Assembly (NCBI GenBank): GCA_019635355.1
Contig: JAHBZQ010000001.1
Span: forward strand, 4,340,001 to 4,404,000
Source of the DNA: Rhizobacter sp.
GTDB taxonomy: Bacteria > Pseudomonadota > Gammaproteobacteria > Burkholderiales > Burkholderiaceae_C
Length of the DNA stretch: 64,000 nt
Reading direction: 5' to 3'
Shown here: in pieces, positions 10,086 to 18,146 of the stretch
Layout: the number at the start of each line of letters is the position of its first letter
Numbering within the stretch: the stretch's first letter is position 1
The notes under the pieces: model-generated
Database searches by the model: none
What the model was told of the DNA's origin: nothing
The model's input: the letters and a program-made list of their open reading frames with translations, nothing else
Translations under genes and position numbers: made by a program

Positions 10086-11116
10086 ACACGACGACCACCA
10101 CCACCGCGGCCCCGCCCGCGCAGGCCGACGCCATCCCGAAGGCCGCGTTCGACTGGATCCCGCTGGCGCTCGTGCCGCTGCTCGCGCTGCTCGCACTGCC
10201 GGCCATCGGCTCGCCCTCGTCGTGGCTCACGCTCACGGTCGCGGGCCTCGCAATGGGCATGATCGTCTTCATCATCGCCTCGGGCCTCACGCTCGTCTTC
10301 GGCCTGATGGACGTGCTGAACTTCGGCCACGGTGTCTTCATCGCGTTCGGTGCTTTCGTGGCCACCAGCATCTTCGGTGCGATGACCGGCTGGTCGGACG
10401 CCGACAGCCTGCTGAAGAACCTCGCGGTCGTCTTCCTCGCCATGCTGGCGGCGATGAGCGTCACCGCGGCCATCGGCTGGGGCTTCGAGCGGGTGATGGT
10501 GCGGCCGGTCTACGGCCAGCACCTGAAGCAGATCCTCGTGACGATGGGCGGCATGATCATCGGCGAAGAGCTGATCAAGGTCGTGTGGGGCCCGCAGCAG
10601 GTCCCGCTGCCGCTGCCCACCACGCTGCGCGGCTCGTTCATCTTTGGCGACGCGGTGGTCGAGAAGTACCGGCTCGTCGCGGTGGTCATCGGCGCGGGGG
10701 TGCTGCTCGCAATGCTCTTCACCCTCAACCGCACCAAGCTCGGCCTGCTCATCCGCGCCGGCGTGCAGGACCGCGAGATGGTCGAGAGCCTGGGCTACCG
10801 CATCCGCCGCCTCTTCGTCGGCGTGTTTGTCGCCGGCTCGGCGCTCGCCGGTCTCGGCGGCGTGCTGTGGGGGCTGTACCAGCAGAGCGTGATCCCGCAG
10901 ATCGGTGCGCAGGTCAACACGCTGATCTTCATCGTGATCATCATCGGCGGCCTCGGCTCCACCTTCGGGTGTTTCGTGGGGGCGCTGCTGGTGGGTCTGC
11001 TCGCCAACTACGTGGGCTTCCTCGCGCCCAAGGCGGCGATGTTTTCCAACATCGGCCTCATGGTCGCCATCCTGCTGTGGCGTCCGCAGGGCCTCTATCC
11101 GGTGGCGAACCGATGA
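10082..11116 (+). CDS. livH: Liv-type ABC transporter permease (LivH)
   Basis: 344 residues, highly hydrophobic, with about eight membrane segments. Family marks are SGLTLVFGLMDVLNFGHG near the second helix and the cytoplasmic coupling helix region LIRAGVQDREMVESLGYRI. The N-terminus has a short Thr/Ala-rich cytoplasmic tail (TTTTTAAPPAQAD) ahead of the first helix. It forms half of the membrane channel with LivM. Its ATG overlaps the livF stop. A REP-like inverted repeat separates it from livM. Confidence 0.94.
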   Translation: MNTTTTTTAAPPAQADAIPKAAFDWIPLALVPLLALLALPAIGSPSSWLTLTVAGLAMGMIVFIIASGLTLVFGLMDVLNFGHGVFIAFGAFVATSIFGAMTGWSDADSLLKNLAVVFLAMLAAMSVTAAIGWGFERVMVRPVYGQHLKQILVTMGGMIIGEELIKVVWGPQQVPLPLPTTLRGSFIFGDAVVEKYRLVAVVIGAGVLLAMLFTLNRTKLGLLIRAGVQDREMVESLGYRIRRLFVGVFVAGSALAGLGGVLWGLYQQSVIPQIGAQVNTLIFIVIIIGGLGSTFGCFVGALLVGLLANYVGFLAPKAAMFSNIGLMVAILLWRPQGLYPVANR

Positions 11117-11127
11117 ACCTCCTACAA

Positions 11128-11198
11128 CCGTTCGGGCTGAGCCTGTCGAAGCCCCCTCGCACCGCCACCAGGCCCTTCGACAGGCCCAGGGCGAACGG
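11128..11198. repeat. REP-like inverted repeat pair between livH and livM
   Basis: A 24-nt unit beginning CCGTTCGGGCTGAGCC (11128-11151) is followed after 23 nt by its near-perfect inverse (11175-11198). The same unit recurs at 14719-14784, 23219-23292, 50470-50493 and 53862-53931. It fills nearly all of the 91-nt gap inside the transporter operon and would fold into a stem in the transcript. Confidence 0.85.
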
Positions 11199-11207
11199 AG
11201 TCTGTGC

Positions 11208-12284
11208 ATGCTGAGCCGTCTCCTCTCCCACGACCTGCCGCGCAACCGCTGGCTCGCGGCCATCCTCATCGTGATCGTGCTGGGCCTCGCGCTCACGCCG
11301 TTTCTCTTCCCGAGCACCAAGGCGCTCAACGTGGGCGCGAAGATCCTCGTCTTCATCGTGCTCGTGGCGAGCTTCGACCTGCTGCTGGGCTACACCGGCA
11401 TCGTGAGCTTCGCGCACACCATGTTCTTCGGCATCGGGGCCTATGGCGTGGCCATTGCAAGCACCCGGCTCGGCCCGGGCTGGGGTGCGCTTGCGCTCGG
11501 CGTGGGCGTGGCGCTGGTGGTGGCCCTCGTGCTCTCGCTGGTGATCGGGCTCTTCAGCTTGCGGGTCAAAGCGATCTTCTTCGCGATGATCACGCTCGCC
11601 GTGGCGTCGGCATTTCTCTCGCTCGCCTCGCAACTCTCGGAATTCACCGGCGGCGAAGACGGCCTCAACTTCAAGGTGCCCGAGGCCCTGCAGCCCGGTA
11701 CGCAGTACTTCGAAGAGCCCTTCTTCGGCGCGAGCATCGATGGCCGCTTCCTCAGCTACTACCTGCTCTTCGTCGCCGCGGTGGCGCTGGTGCTCGTGAT
11801 GCTGCGCATCGTCAACTCGCCCTTCGGCCGCGTGCTGCAGGCCATCCGCGAGAACGACTTCCGCGCCGAGGCCATCGGCTACCGGGTGGTGGTGTACCGC
11901 ACGCTCAGCAACGTGCTGTCGGCGCTCTTCGCCACGCTGGCCGGCTGCCTGCTCGCGATCTGGCTGCGCTACAACGGGCCCGACACCTCGCTCAGCTTCG
12001 AGATCATGCTCGACATCCTGCTCATCGTCGTGATCGGCGGCATGGGCACGGTGTATGGCGCGGTGGTGGGCAGCGTGCTCTTCGTCATCGCGCAGAACTA
12101 CCTGCAAGACCTGCTCAAGCTCGGCGCGAGCGCGGTCGAGGGTGTGCCCGTCGCGTCGCAACTCGTTTCGCCCGACCGCTGGCTGTTGTGGTTGGGCCTG
12201 CTTTTCGTGCTCTCGGTCTACCACTTCCCCACCGGCGTGGTGGGGCGGCTGAGGGCGCTGCGATCCAAGGGCCGTCGACCATGA
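11208..12284 (+). CDS. livM: Liv-type ABC transporter permease (LivM)
   Basis: 358 residues with about nine or ten membrane segments. Family marks are GYTGIVSFAHTMFFGIGAYG and the coupling helix region VLQAIRENDFRAEAIGYRV. It pairs with LivH to form the channel. The ATG at 11208 begins four bases after a TGTGC following the REP element; no strong ribosome site is visible, so output may depend on transcript structure. The stop overlaps the start of the hydrolase gene as ATGA. Confidence 0.94.
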   Translation: MLSRLLSHDLPRNRWLAAILIVIVLGLALTPFLFPSTKALNVGAKILVFIVLVASFDLLLGYTGIVSFAHTMFFGIGAYGVAIASTRLGPGWGALALGVGVALVVALVLSLVIGLFSLRVKAIFFAMITLAVASAFLSLASQLSEFTGGEDGLNFKVPEALQPGTQYFEEPFFGASIDGRFLSYYLLFVAAVALVLVMLRIVNSPFGRVLQAIRENDFRAEAIGYRVVVYRTLSNVLSALFATLAGCLLAIWLRYNGPDTSLSFEIMLDILLIVVIGGMGTVYGAVVGSVLFVIAQNYLQDLLKLGASAVEGVPVASQLVSPDRWLLWLGLLFVLSVYHFPTGVVGRLRALRSKGRRP

Positions 12285-13129
12285 GCCTCTCTTCTGCATT
12301 CACTTCCCGCTACCTCATCTGCGAAGGCCGCGAGCTTCATTACACCGAGTGGGGGGCGGGGCACGACGAGACGGTGATCGCCTGGCACGGCCTCGCGCGC
12401 ACCGGGCGCGACATGGACGACATCGCCGCGCACCTCTCGCAGCGCTACCGCGTGATCTGCCCCGACACGATCGGGCGTGGCCTCAGCCAGTGGAGCCCGA
12501 GCCCCAAGGAAGAGTATTGCCTCGCGTTCTACGCGCGCCTGGCCACCTCGCTCGTCAACCAGCTCGGCGTGGAGCGCTTCCACTGGCTCGGCACCTCGAT
12601 GGGCGGGGCCATCGGCCTGCGCGTGGCCGCCACCAGCCTGCGCGGCCGGCTGCGGCGCCTGGTGCTCAACGACATGGGGCCCGAGATCACGCGCGTGTCG
12701 AGCGAGCGCATCCGCTCGTATGCCGGGTCGCCCTCGGCGTTCGACACCGTGAGCGAACTCGAGGCCTACTTCCGCACCATCTACAAGCCCTATGGCTGGC
12801 TGAGCGACGCGCAATGGCGCCGCCTCACCGAAACCTCGGTGCGCCGCCTGCCCGATGGCCGCGTGACCCCGCACTACGACCCCGCGATGGCGAAGCAGTT
12901 CGAGCACTACCCCGACGACTACACGCAGTGGGAAGCCTGGGACAGCCTCGACCTCCCCGTGCTGTGCCTGCGCGGCGAAAGCTCCGACCTGCTCTCGGCC
13001 GAGGTGGCCGAACAGATGCGCCAGCGCGGACCCCGCGCGGTGGTGGCCACCATCGCCGGCTGCGGGCACGCCCCGGCGCTCAACGTGCCGGAGCAATTCG
13101 CGCTGGTCGAGCGTTTCTTCGCGGCCTGA
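12281..13129 (+). CDS. Alpha/beta-hydrolase fold protein
   Basis: 282 residues. The oxyanion strand reads VIAWHGLARTGRDMDD, the nucleophile elbow is GTSMGG with Ser106, and a C-terminal GCGHAPAL supplies the catalytic His (about 263), with an Asp in RGESSDLL (about 236) as the likely acid. It resembles C-C bond or ester hydrolases of the MhpC/haloalkane-dehalogenase type. Its ATG overlaps the livM stop, making it the sixth gene of the transporter operon, so it probably processes the imported compound (ester, lactone or ring-cleavage product). Substrate unknown. Confidence 0.88.
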   Translation: MSLSSAFTSRYLICEGRELHYTEWGAGHDETVIAWHGLARTGRDMDDIAAHLSQRYRVICPDTIGRGLSQWSPSPKEEYCLAFYARLATSLVNQLGVERFHWLGTSMGGAIGLRVAATSLRGRLRRLVLNDMGPEITRVSSERIRSYAGSPSAFDTVSELEAYFRTIYKPYGWLSDAQWRRLTETSVRRLPDGRVTPHYDPAMAKQFEHYPDDYTQWEAWDSLDLPVLCLRGESSDLLSAEVAEQMRQRGPRAVVATIAGCGHAPALNVPEQFALVERFFAA

Positions 13130-14242
13130 TTAGCGTCGGAATCGACCATCGGGGCCGATGATGGAGAGGTCGGCGTAGTCCAGGCCGCTGTGGTCGGTGG
13201 GCGAGTAGCTCAGCTCCAGCCCGCCCAGGTCGAAGCGGTTGAAGCCTTCGAGCGCGCGGCGCAGCTTGTCGCGCGTGGGCCCGGCGCCGGCGCGGCGCAG
13301 GCCTTCGACCACCACCTTGGCCGACACGAAGCCCTCCAGCGTGATGGGCGAGAGCTCCATGCCCTTCGCCTTGGCGAGCTCCATCGCCTCTTTCACCACG
13401 GGTGAGGCGATCGAGCGCTCATAGGGGAAGACCTGGCTCACCACTACGCCGTGCGCGATGGGGCCGAGCTCCTTCACGAAGCCCGTCGAGGCGTTGTTCG
13501 ACAGGGTGACGAGCTGCGCCTTCGAGCCCGCGGCGCGCAGCGCCTTCATGCCGTCGACGATGGCGGTGCCCGAGCCGATGAGCATCACCGCCTGCGGCTC
13601 CCTGGCCACCACGCGCGGCACGATGGCGCTGTAGTCGGGCTTGGCGCGGTCGTACTTCTCCAGGATCAGCGGTTCCTTGTTGACCGACTTCAGGCCCTTG
13701 AGCGCGCCCTGCACCGCGTCGGCACCGAAGCTGTCGTCGACCTGCACGATGGCGATGCGGTCGACGCCGATCAGGCTCAGGTGCGAGATCGCGCGCTCGG
13801 CCTCGCGCTGGTAGGTGGCGCGCACGTTGAAGAGCCACGGGTGCACCGGCTGGTGCAGCACCATCGCGCCGGTCGACGGGCCGATCAGCGGGATCTTGTG
13901 CTCGTTGAGCAGCGGCATGATCGCCTGCGTGTGGGGCGTGCCGCGGTTGAGGAAGAGGGCGACCACGCCCTTGTCGATCAGCTCCTTCGCATTGGCGGCG
14001 GCGAGCTTGGGGTCGAACTTGTCGTCGAGCGAGATCAGCTCGATCGGCTGGCCGTTGATGCCACCGCGCGCGTTCACCGCGTCGAAATAGAGCTTGGCGC
14101 CGTCGGTGGCTTCCTTCACCGAGGCGGCCACCGCCCCACTGAAGCCGGCCGTCTGGCCGATCCTGATCTGCGCCCACGTCGGCGGGGTGATGCCCAGCGC
14201 CGTTACCACCATCCACAAGGCTGTCAGCCACTGTTTGTTCAT
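13130..14242 (-). CDS. Second Liv-type ABC substrate-binding protein
   Basis: 370 residues. The start at 14242 is chosen because it opens a signal peptide (MNKQWLTALWMVVTALGITPPTWAQ) behind a purine-rich ribosome site. The mature part begins IRIGQTAGFSGAVAASVKEA and shows the periplasmic-binding-protein type I fold (ALFLNRGTPHTQAIMPLLNEHKIPLIGPSTG). No permease or ATPase genes accompany it, so it is an orphan binding protein that may share the LivFGHM complex next door or a distant one. Its stop abuts the hydrolase stop directly (convergent genes, no gap). Confidence 0.9.
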   Translation of the reverse strand: MNKQWLTALWMVVTALGITPPTWAQIRIGQTAGFSGAVAASVKEATDGAKLYFDAVNARGGINGQPIELISLDDKFDPKLAAANAKELIDKGVVALFLNRGTPHTQAIMPLLNEHKIPLIGPSTGAMVLHQPVHPWLFNVRATYQREAERAISHLSLIGVDRIAIVQVDDSFGADAVQGALKGLKSVNKEPLILEKYDRAKPDYSAIVPRVVAREPQAVMLIGSGTAIVDGMKALRAAGSKAQLVTLSNNASTGFVKELGPIAHGVVVSQVFPYERSIASPVVKEAMELAKAKGMELSPITLEGFVSAKVVVEGLRRAGAGPTRDKLRRALEGFNRFDLGGLELSYSPTDHSGLDYADLSIIGPDGRFRR

Positions 14243-14385
14243 GTCGGACCCTCCGGTAAGAGAGGAGGGGATGTTAGGCAGCCTGGGGGGGTTATTGACA
14301 GTGCAACTACGTACAGGTTGTGGGGTGGACGGGCGTGCACTCCTGCGGAGTGCTGTTGCCGGGATGTGCGCCCGGCGGCGCAGTC

Positions 14386-14413
14386 CCTTTTCTTTGCTTG
14401 CCCAAAGAAAAGG
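14386..14413. repeat. Left hairpin of the composite repeat
   Basis: Arms CCTTTTCTTTG (14386-14396) and CAAAGAAAAGG (14403-14413) pair perfectly over 11 bp around a 6-nt loop. It is an AT-rich island in a very GC-rich background and is matched by a similar hairpin in the opposite half at 15020-15051. Confidence 0.75.
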
Positions 14414-14694
14414 AACCAAAAGAAAGGGCACCCCGTTCGCCGGTCGCCCTAGGGGCGACTGCTCTGCGCTGCTCGGACTTGGGGTGTCGGGCAGAACTCG
14501 CTACGCGCTCTGCGAGCGCTGCGCTCAAACAGCTGCCCGAAGTCAGATGACGAAGCGTGCTTCGCACGCCACCCCAAGCCCTGCGCTGCTCGACGGCTCT
14601 CAAGGGCCCCGGGATACCGCCGCCCGCTTCGCGGGCATCACACTCTCGGCTCGCTTCGCCTCGTGCTGGGTTTGGGTTTGTGCCCCCACGTCCA

Positions 14695-14718
14695 CCCCCA
14701 CCCCCACCCCCACCCCCA
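14695..14718. repeat. Hexanucleotide tract (CCCCCA)4
   Basis: Four exact CCCCCA units lie at the centre of the composite repeat. The minus strand reads (TGGGGG)4, which has four G-runs with one-base loops and could form a G-quadruplex. Such tracts are also prone to copy-number slippage. Confidence 0.85.
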
Positions 14719-14784
14719 CCGTTCGGGCTGAGCCTGTCGAAGCCAGCGCATGGCACGGCCCTTCGACAAGCTCAGGGCGAACGG
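14719..14784. repeat. REP-like inverted repeat pair in the composite repeat
   Basis: The unit at 14719-14742 and its inverse at 14761-14784 are the same family as those at 11128, 23219, 50470 and 53862, here with an 18-nt spacer. It directly follows the hexanucleotide tract. Confidence 0.85.
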
Positions 14785-15019
14785 AAAAAGGAGGCGATGC
14801 GAAGCGAGCCGTATCGCACCGCGTCCCGTGGGTGGCGTCGAGGAGCGCAGGGCTTGAGGGGCGCGCGCGTCAGCGCGCATCAACCACTGACTTCGCGCCG
14901 CCTGTCTGAACGTAGCGCCCTGCGGGCGCGAAGTGAGTTCGGCGCGGCCCCTCAAGACCGAGCACCGCAGAGCAGTCCGGCCTCTGGCCGGACCGCCACC
15001 GTCGGGTCGCCTTTTCTTG

Positions 15020-15051
15020 GTTACTTCTTTTGGCGAAGCAAAAGAAGTAAC
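15020..15051. repeat. Right hairpin of the composite repeat
   Basis: Arms GTTACTTCTTTTG (15020-15032) and CAAAAGAAGTAAC (15039-15051) pair perfectly over 13 bp with a 6-nt loop GCGAAG. It lies 41 bases from the stop of the minus-strand reductase gene and could also act as a transcript end for it, though no T-tract follows. Confidence 0.75.
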
Positions 15052-15091
15052 TCGGCCGCCGGGCCGAGACCCGGCAACCCGCCACGCAGTG

Positions 15092-16102
15092 TCAGCCCAC
15101 AGCCTGCACAGCCAACCTGCCCTTCGCCTCAGCCAGCGTCTTGCCCAAAAGACCGGCCAGCGCATACACCGCATCAATCGTCGGCGTCGGCGTCCCGGTG
15201 ATCCGCCCGAGCTCCCGCACGCTGCCCACCAGCGCCTCGAGTTCGAGCGCCCGCCCCGCCTCCACGTCTTGCAGCATCGAGGTCTTGTGCGCACCCACAG
15301 CCTCGGCCCCGGCGATGCGCTTGTCGAGCGAGATCTTGAACTCGACCCCGAGCTTCTCGCCGAGCGCCTGCGCCTCGCGCATCATGTTGGCCGCCAGCTC
15401 CCGCGTGCCAGCATCGCGGCAGATGTCCTGCAGCGTCGCATGCGTCAGCGCGCTGATCGGGTTGAAGCTCAGGTTGCCCCAGAGCTTCACCCAGATCTCG
15501 CCGCGGATGTCCTTGCTGACCGGCGCCTTGAAACCGGCCTTCATCAACGCCTGCGACAGCGCCTCGATGCGCGGGCTGCGGCTGCCGTCGGGCTCGCCGA
15601 GGGTGAAGCGGTTGCCCTCGATCACCTTCACCACGCCCGGCGCCACCAGCTCGGCCGCGGGGTAGACCACGCTGCCGATCACCCGCTCGGGCTCGATGTG
15701 GCGCGCGATCACGCCGCCCGGGTCGACGCTTTCCAGTTGGCGGCCTTCGTAGGGGCCGGCGAGCTTGTGGAAGTACCACCACGGCAAGCCGTTGATCATG
15801 GTGACGACCATCGTCTCGGGCCCGAAGAGCGCGCGCAGCTCGGGCAGCAGGTCTTTCACCTGGTGCGCCTTCACGGTGAGCAGCACCGCATCTTGCGGGC
15901 CGGCGTCGGCCATCGCCTGCACGGCGCGCACCTGCATGGCGTGCTGCTCGCTGCCGTCTTCGGTGATCAGCCTGAAGCCGTTGGCATTGATCGCCGCGAG
16001 GTTCTTGTTGCGCGCGATGAAGGTGACGTCTTCACCGGCCAGCGAGAGCTTTGCGCCGAGGTAGCCGCCGATGGCGCCGGCGCCGACGATGGCGATCTTC
16101 AT
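15092..16102 (-). CDS. 2-Dehydropantoate 2-reductase-like protein (ketopantoate reductase family)
   Basis: 336 residues. It starts with the dinucleotide-binding motif MKIAIVGAGAIGGYLGAKLS (Gly8, Gly10, Gly13 positions), has the AVLLTVKAHQVKDLLPEL lysine loop and NGLPWWYF, then the C-terminal helical domain with KLWGNLSFNPISALTHAT and HKTSMLQDVEAGR. Ketopantoate reductase makes D-pantoate with NADPH for CoA synthesis. However, this ORF is the last gene of a tctCBA operon (its ATG overlaps the tctA stop as ATGA), and paralogues beside Bug/Tct transporters often act on other 2-oxo or hydroxy acids, so the physiological substrate may differ. Confidence 0.85.
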   Translation of the reverse strand: MKIAIVGAGAIGGYLGAKLSLAGEDVTFIARNKNLAAINANGFRLITEDGSEQHAMQVRAVQAMADAGPQDAVLLTVKAHQVKDLLPELRALFGPETMVVTMINGLPWWYFHKLAGPYEGRQLESVDPGGVIARHIEPERVIGSVVYPAAELVAPGVVKVIEGNRFTLGEPDGSRSPRIEALSQALMKAGFKAPVSKDIRGEIWVKLWGNLSFNPISALTHATLQDICRDAGTRELAANMMREAQALGEKLGVEFKISLDKRIAGAEAVGAHKTSMLQDVEAGRALELEALVGSVRELGRITGTPTPTIDAVYALAGLLGKTLAEAKGRLAVQAVG

Positions 16103-17604
16103 GCCACGGCCTCCTTGGGCTTGAAGTAGCCGCGCGCCGAGCCGAGCAGCGGCCACAGCAGCAGCGCGACCGCGAGGCCCGCGATGCTGCCGACCAGCGG
16201 GTTGGCCCAGAAGATCGACAGGCTGCCTTGCGACAGCAGCATCGCCTGGCGGAAGCTGGCTTCCGCCATGTCGCCGAGCACCAGCGCCAGCACCAGCGGG
16301 GCCAGCGGGTATTTGAGTTTCTTGAAGAGATAACCGAGCACGCCGAACACCATCATCATGATCACGTCAAACATGGCACTGTGCACCGTGTAGGCGCCGA
16401 TCGCGCAGATGACCACGATCACCGGCGCGATGACGGAGAACGGGATGCGCAGGAAGCCGGCCCAGAAGGGCACGGTGGTGAGCACCACCAGCAAGCCGAC
16501 GATGTTGCCGGTGTACATCGAGGCGATCAGGCCCCAGACGAAGTCCTTGTGCTCGACGAAGAGCATGGGCCCGGGCTGCAGGCCCCAGATCATCAGGCCG
16601 CCGAGCAGCACCGCCGCGGTGGGCGAGCCGGGGATGCCGAGCGTGAGCATGGGCAAGAGCGCCGAGGTGCCGGCCGCGTGCGCTGCGGTCTCGGGCGCGA
16701 TCACGCCTTCGACGTTGCCCTTGCCGAAGCCCTGCGCGTCTTTCGACATGCGCCGCGCCATGCCGTAGCTCATGAACGAGGCCGGCGTGGCGCCGCCCGG
16801 CGTGATGCCCATCCAGCAGCCGATGGCCGTGGAGCGCAGGAAGGTCAGCCAGTATCTGGGCAGCGACGCCCAGGTCTCGAACACGACCTTGAGGTTGATG
16901 CGCGCCGTCTTGCCCTTGAAGGCGAGGCCTTCTTCCATTGTGAGCAGGATCTCGCCGATGCCGAAGAGGCCGATCACCGCGATGAGGAAGTCGAAGCCCT
17001 TGAGCAGCTCGGGCTGGCCGTAGGTCATGCGCAATTGGCCGGTCACGGTGTCCATGCCGACGGCGGCGAGCGCGAAGCCGAGCATCATGGCCGCGATCAC
17101 TTTCGCGGGTGGCTCCTTGCTCATGCCGACGAAGCTGCAGAAGGTGAGCAGCTGTACCGCGAAGAACTCGGCCGGGCCGAACTTGAGCGCGAACTTCGCG
17201 AGCAGCGGCGCGAGGAAGGTGATGAGCAGCACCGCGAAGAGCGCGCCGACGAACGACGAGGTGAAGGCCGCGGTGAGCGCCTGCGCCGCCTGGCCCTTCT
17301 GCGCCATCGGGTAGCCGTCGAAGGTGGTGGCCACCGACCAGGGCTCGCCGGGGATGTTGAAGAGGATGGAGGTGATCGCCCCGCCGAAGAGCGCGCCCCA
17401 GTAGATGCACGACAGCATGATGATGGCCGACGTGGGGTTCATGCTGAAGGTGAGCGGCAGCAGGATGGCGATGCCGTTGGCACCGCCCAGGCCGGGCAGC
17501 ACGCCGATCAGTACGCCGAGCGTGATGCCGATCAGCATGTAGCCGAGGTTGGGCACGGTCATCGCGACCGCGAAGCCGTTGAGCAGGTTCGAGATCTCTT
17601 CCAT
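16099..17604 (-). CDS. tctA: Tripartite tricarboxylate transporter large membrane subunit (TctA)
   Basis: 501 residues, about 11-12 membrane segments. Family marks: the N-terminal repeat with GITLGVLIGVLPGLGGANG, the IPGEPWSVATTFDGYPMA region and the second-half repeat with LPMLTLGIPGSPTAAVLLGG. It is the transport channel for a carboxylate captured by the TctC protein. The start at 17604 overlaps the tctB stop by one base, and its stop overlaps the reductase start, so the genes are coupled. Confidence 0.95.
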   Translation of the reverse strand: MEEISNLLNGFAVAMTVPNLGYMLIGITLGVLIGVLPGLGGANGIAILLPLTFSMNPTSAIIMLSCIYWGALFGGAITSILFNIPGEPWSVATTFDGYPMAQKGQAAQALTAAFTSSFVGALFAVLLITFLAPLLAKFALKFGPAEFFAVQLLTFCSFVGMSKEPPAKVIAAMMLGFALAAVGMDTVTGQLRMTYGQPELLKGFDFLIAVIGLFGIGEILLTMEEGLAFKGKTARINLKVVFETWASLPRYWLTFLRSTAIGCWMGITPGGATPASFMSYGMARRMSKDAQGFGKGNVEGVIAPETAAHAAGTSALLPMLTLGIPGSPTAAVLLGGLMIWGLQPGPMLFVEHKDFVWGLIASMYTGNIVGLLVVLTTVPFWAGFLRIPFSVIAPVIVVICAIGAYTVHSAMFDVIMMMVFGVLGYLFKKLKYPLAPLVLALVLGDMAEASFRQAMLLSQGSLSIFWANPLVGSIAGLAVALLLWPLLGSARGYFKPKEAVA

Positions 17605-18104
17605 CAGAACCCCAACAGGCGTTCGATCGGGCCCTTGGGCAGCGGCACCAGGAACCAGCGTTCGAAGACGAGGAAGAAGGCCAGCGGCACGCCCACCGAC
17701 ACCGCCGCGGTGAGCGGCCAGCCGAACTTGCCGTAGCGGCGCATGAAGTAGGCGATGAGCACCAGCGACGACACGTAGAGCCCGAGGAAGGCGATGCCCC
17801 CCACGTACACCACCATCGGGATCAGCATCGCGAACACGGTGGCGAGCTGCGAGCGCTCGGCGAAGAGCGGGTGCGCCTCGCGCCACTTGAGCAGCGTGGT
17901 CGCGAACACCCAGCCGCTCGCGCCCAGCAGCAGGAGGCCGATGCGGAACGGGAAGTAGCCCGACTTCGGCCCGTCGTCGCCCCAGCCGATGCCGGTGCGG
18001 AGGCTGTCGACGATGACGAAGCCGGCCAGCACCATCAGGAAGCCCGCCAGCGCGAGCTCGGGGCCGCGGGTGCTGGGGCCGGGTTGGTGGTGTTCTGGAT
18101 CCAT
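17604..18104 (-). CDS. tctB: Tripartite tricarboxylate transporter small membrane subunit (TctB)
   Basis: 166 residues with four predicted membrane helices (about 18-38, 56-76, 91-117, 120-140). The start at 18104 is preferred over an in-frame ATG at 18140 because the segment between is Gly/Arg-rich and the ribosome site GGGAGAGAAGGAAC lies directly before it. TctB is poorly conserved; the size, helices and position between tctC and tctA support the call. Confidence 0.85.
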   Translation of the reverse strand: MDPEHHQPGPSTRGPELALAGFLMVLAGFVIVDSLRTGIGWGDDGPKSGYFPFRIGLLLLGASGWVFATTLLKWREAHPLFAERSQLATVFAMLIPMVVYVGGIAFLGLYVSSLVLIAYFMRRYGKFGWPLTAAVSVGVPLAFFLVFERWFLVPLPKGPIERLLGF

Positions 18105-18146
18105 GTTCCTTCTCTCCCTTCCGCCCAGGCCGGCTGGCACTTGCGA

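Larger units (their letters stand above)
14300..15090. repeat. Composite intergenic repeat block with two inverted arms around a REP core
   Basis: The 849-nt gap between the binding protein and the reductase-like gene holds no credible gene. Its two halves are roughly inverted copies: each has a Pro/Arg-rich pseudo-coding stretch, a T-rich/A-rich hairpin (14386-14413 and 15020-15051), a segment on pseudo-ORF sequence with GCGCTCG-type words, and a junction to the centre. The centre carries a (CCCCCA)4 tract and a REP-like pair. Reading frames across it are out of character for the neighbours and change strand freely. Confidence 0.7.

Noticed and set aside
14300..15090. Short coding genes within the composite repeat (for example Pro/Arg-rich frames near 14320-14550 and 14870-15085)
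   Set aside because: Frames match the repeat structure, appear on both strands, have no ribosome sites and give low-complexity products.
15092..16102. Certain assignment as the pantothenate-pathway PanE
   Set aside because: The fold is clear but its operon with tctCBA makes another oxo-acid substrate as likely, so no gene symbol was given.
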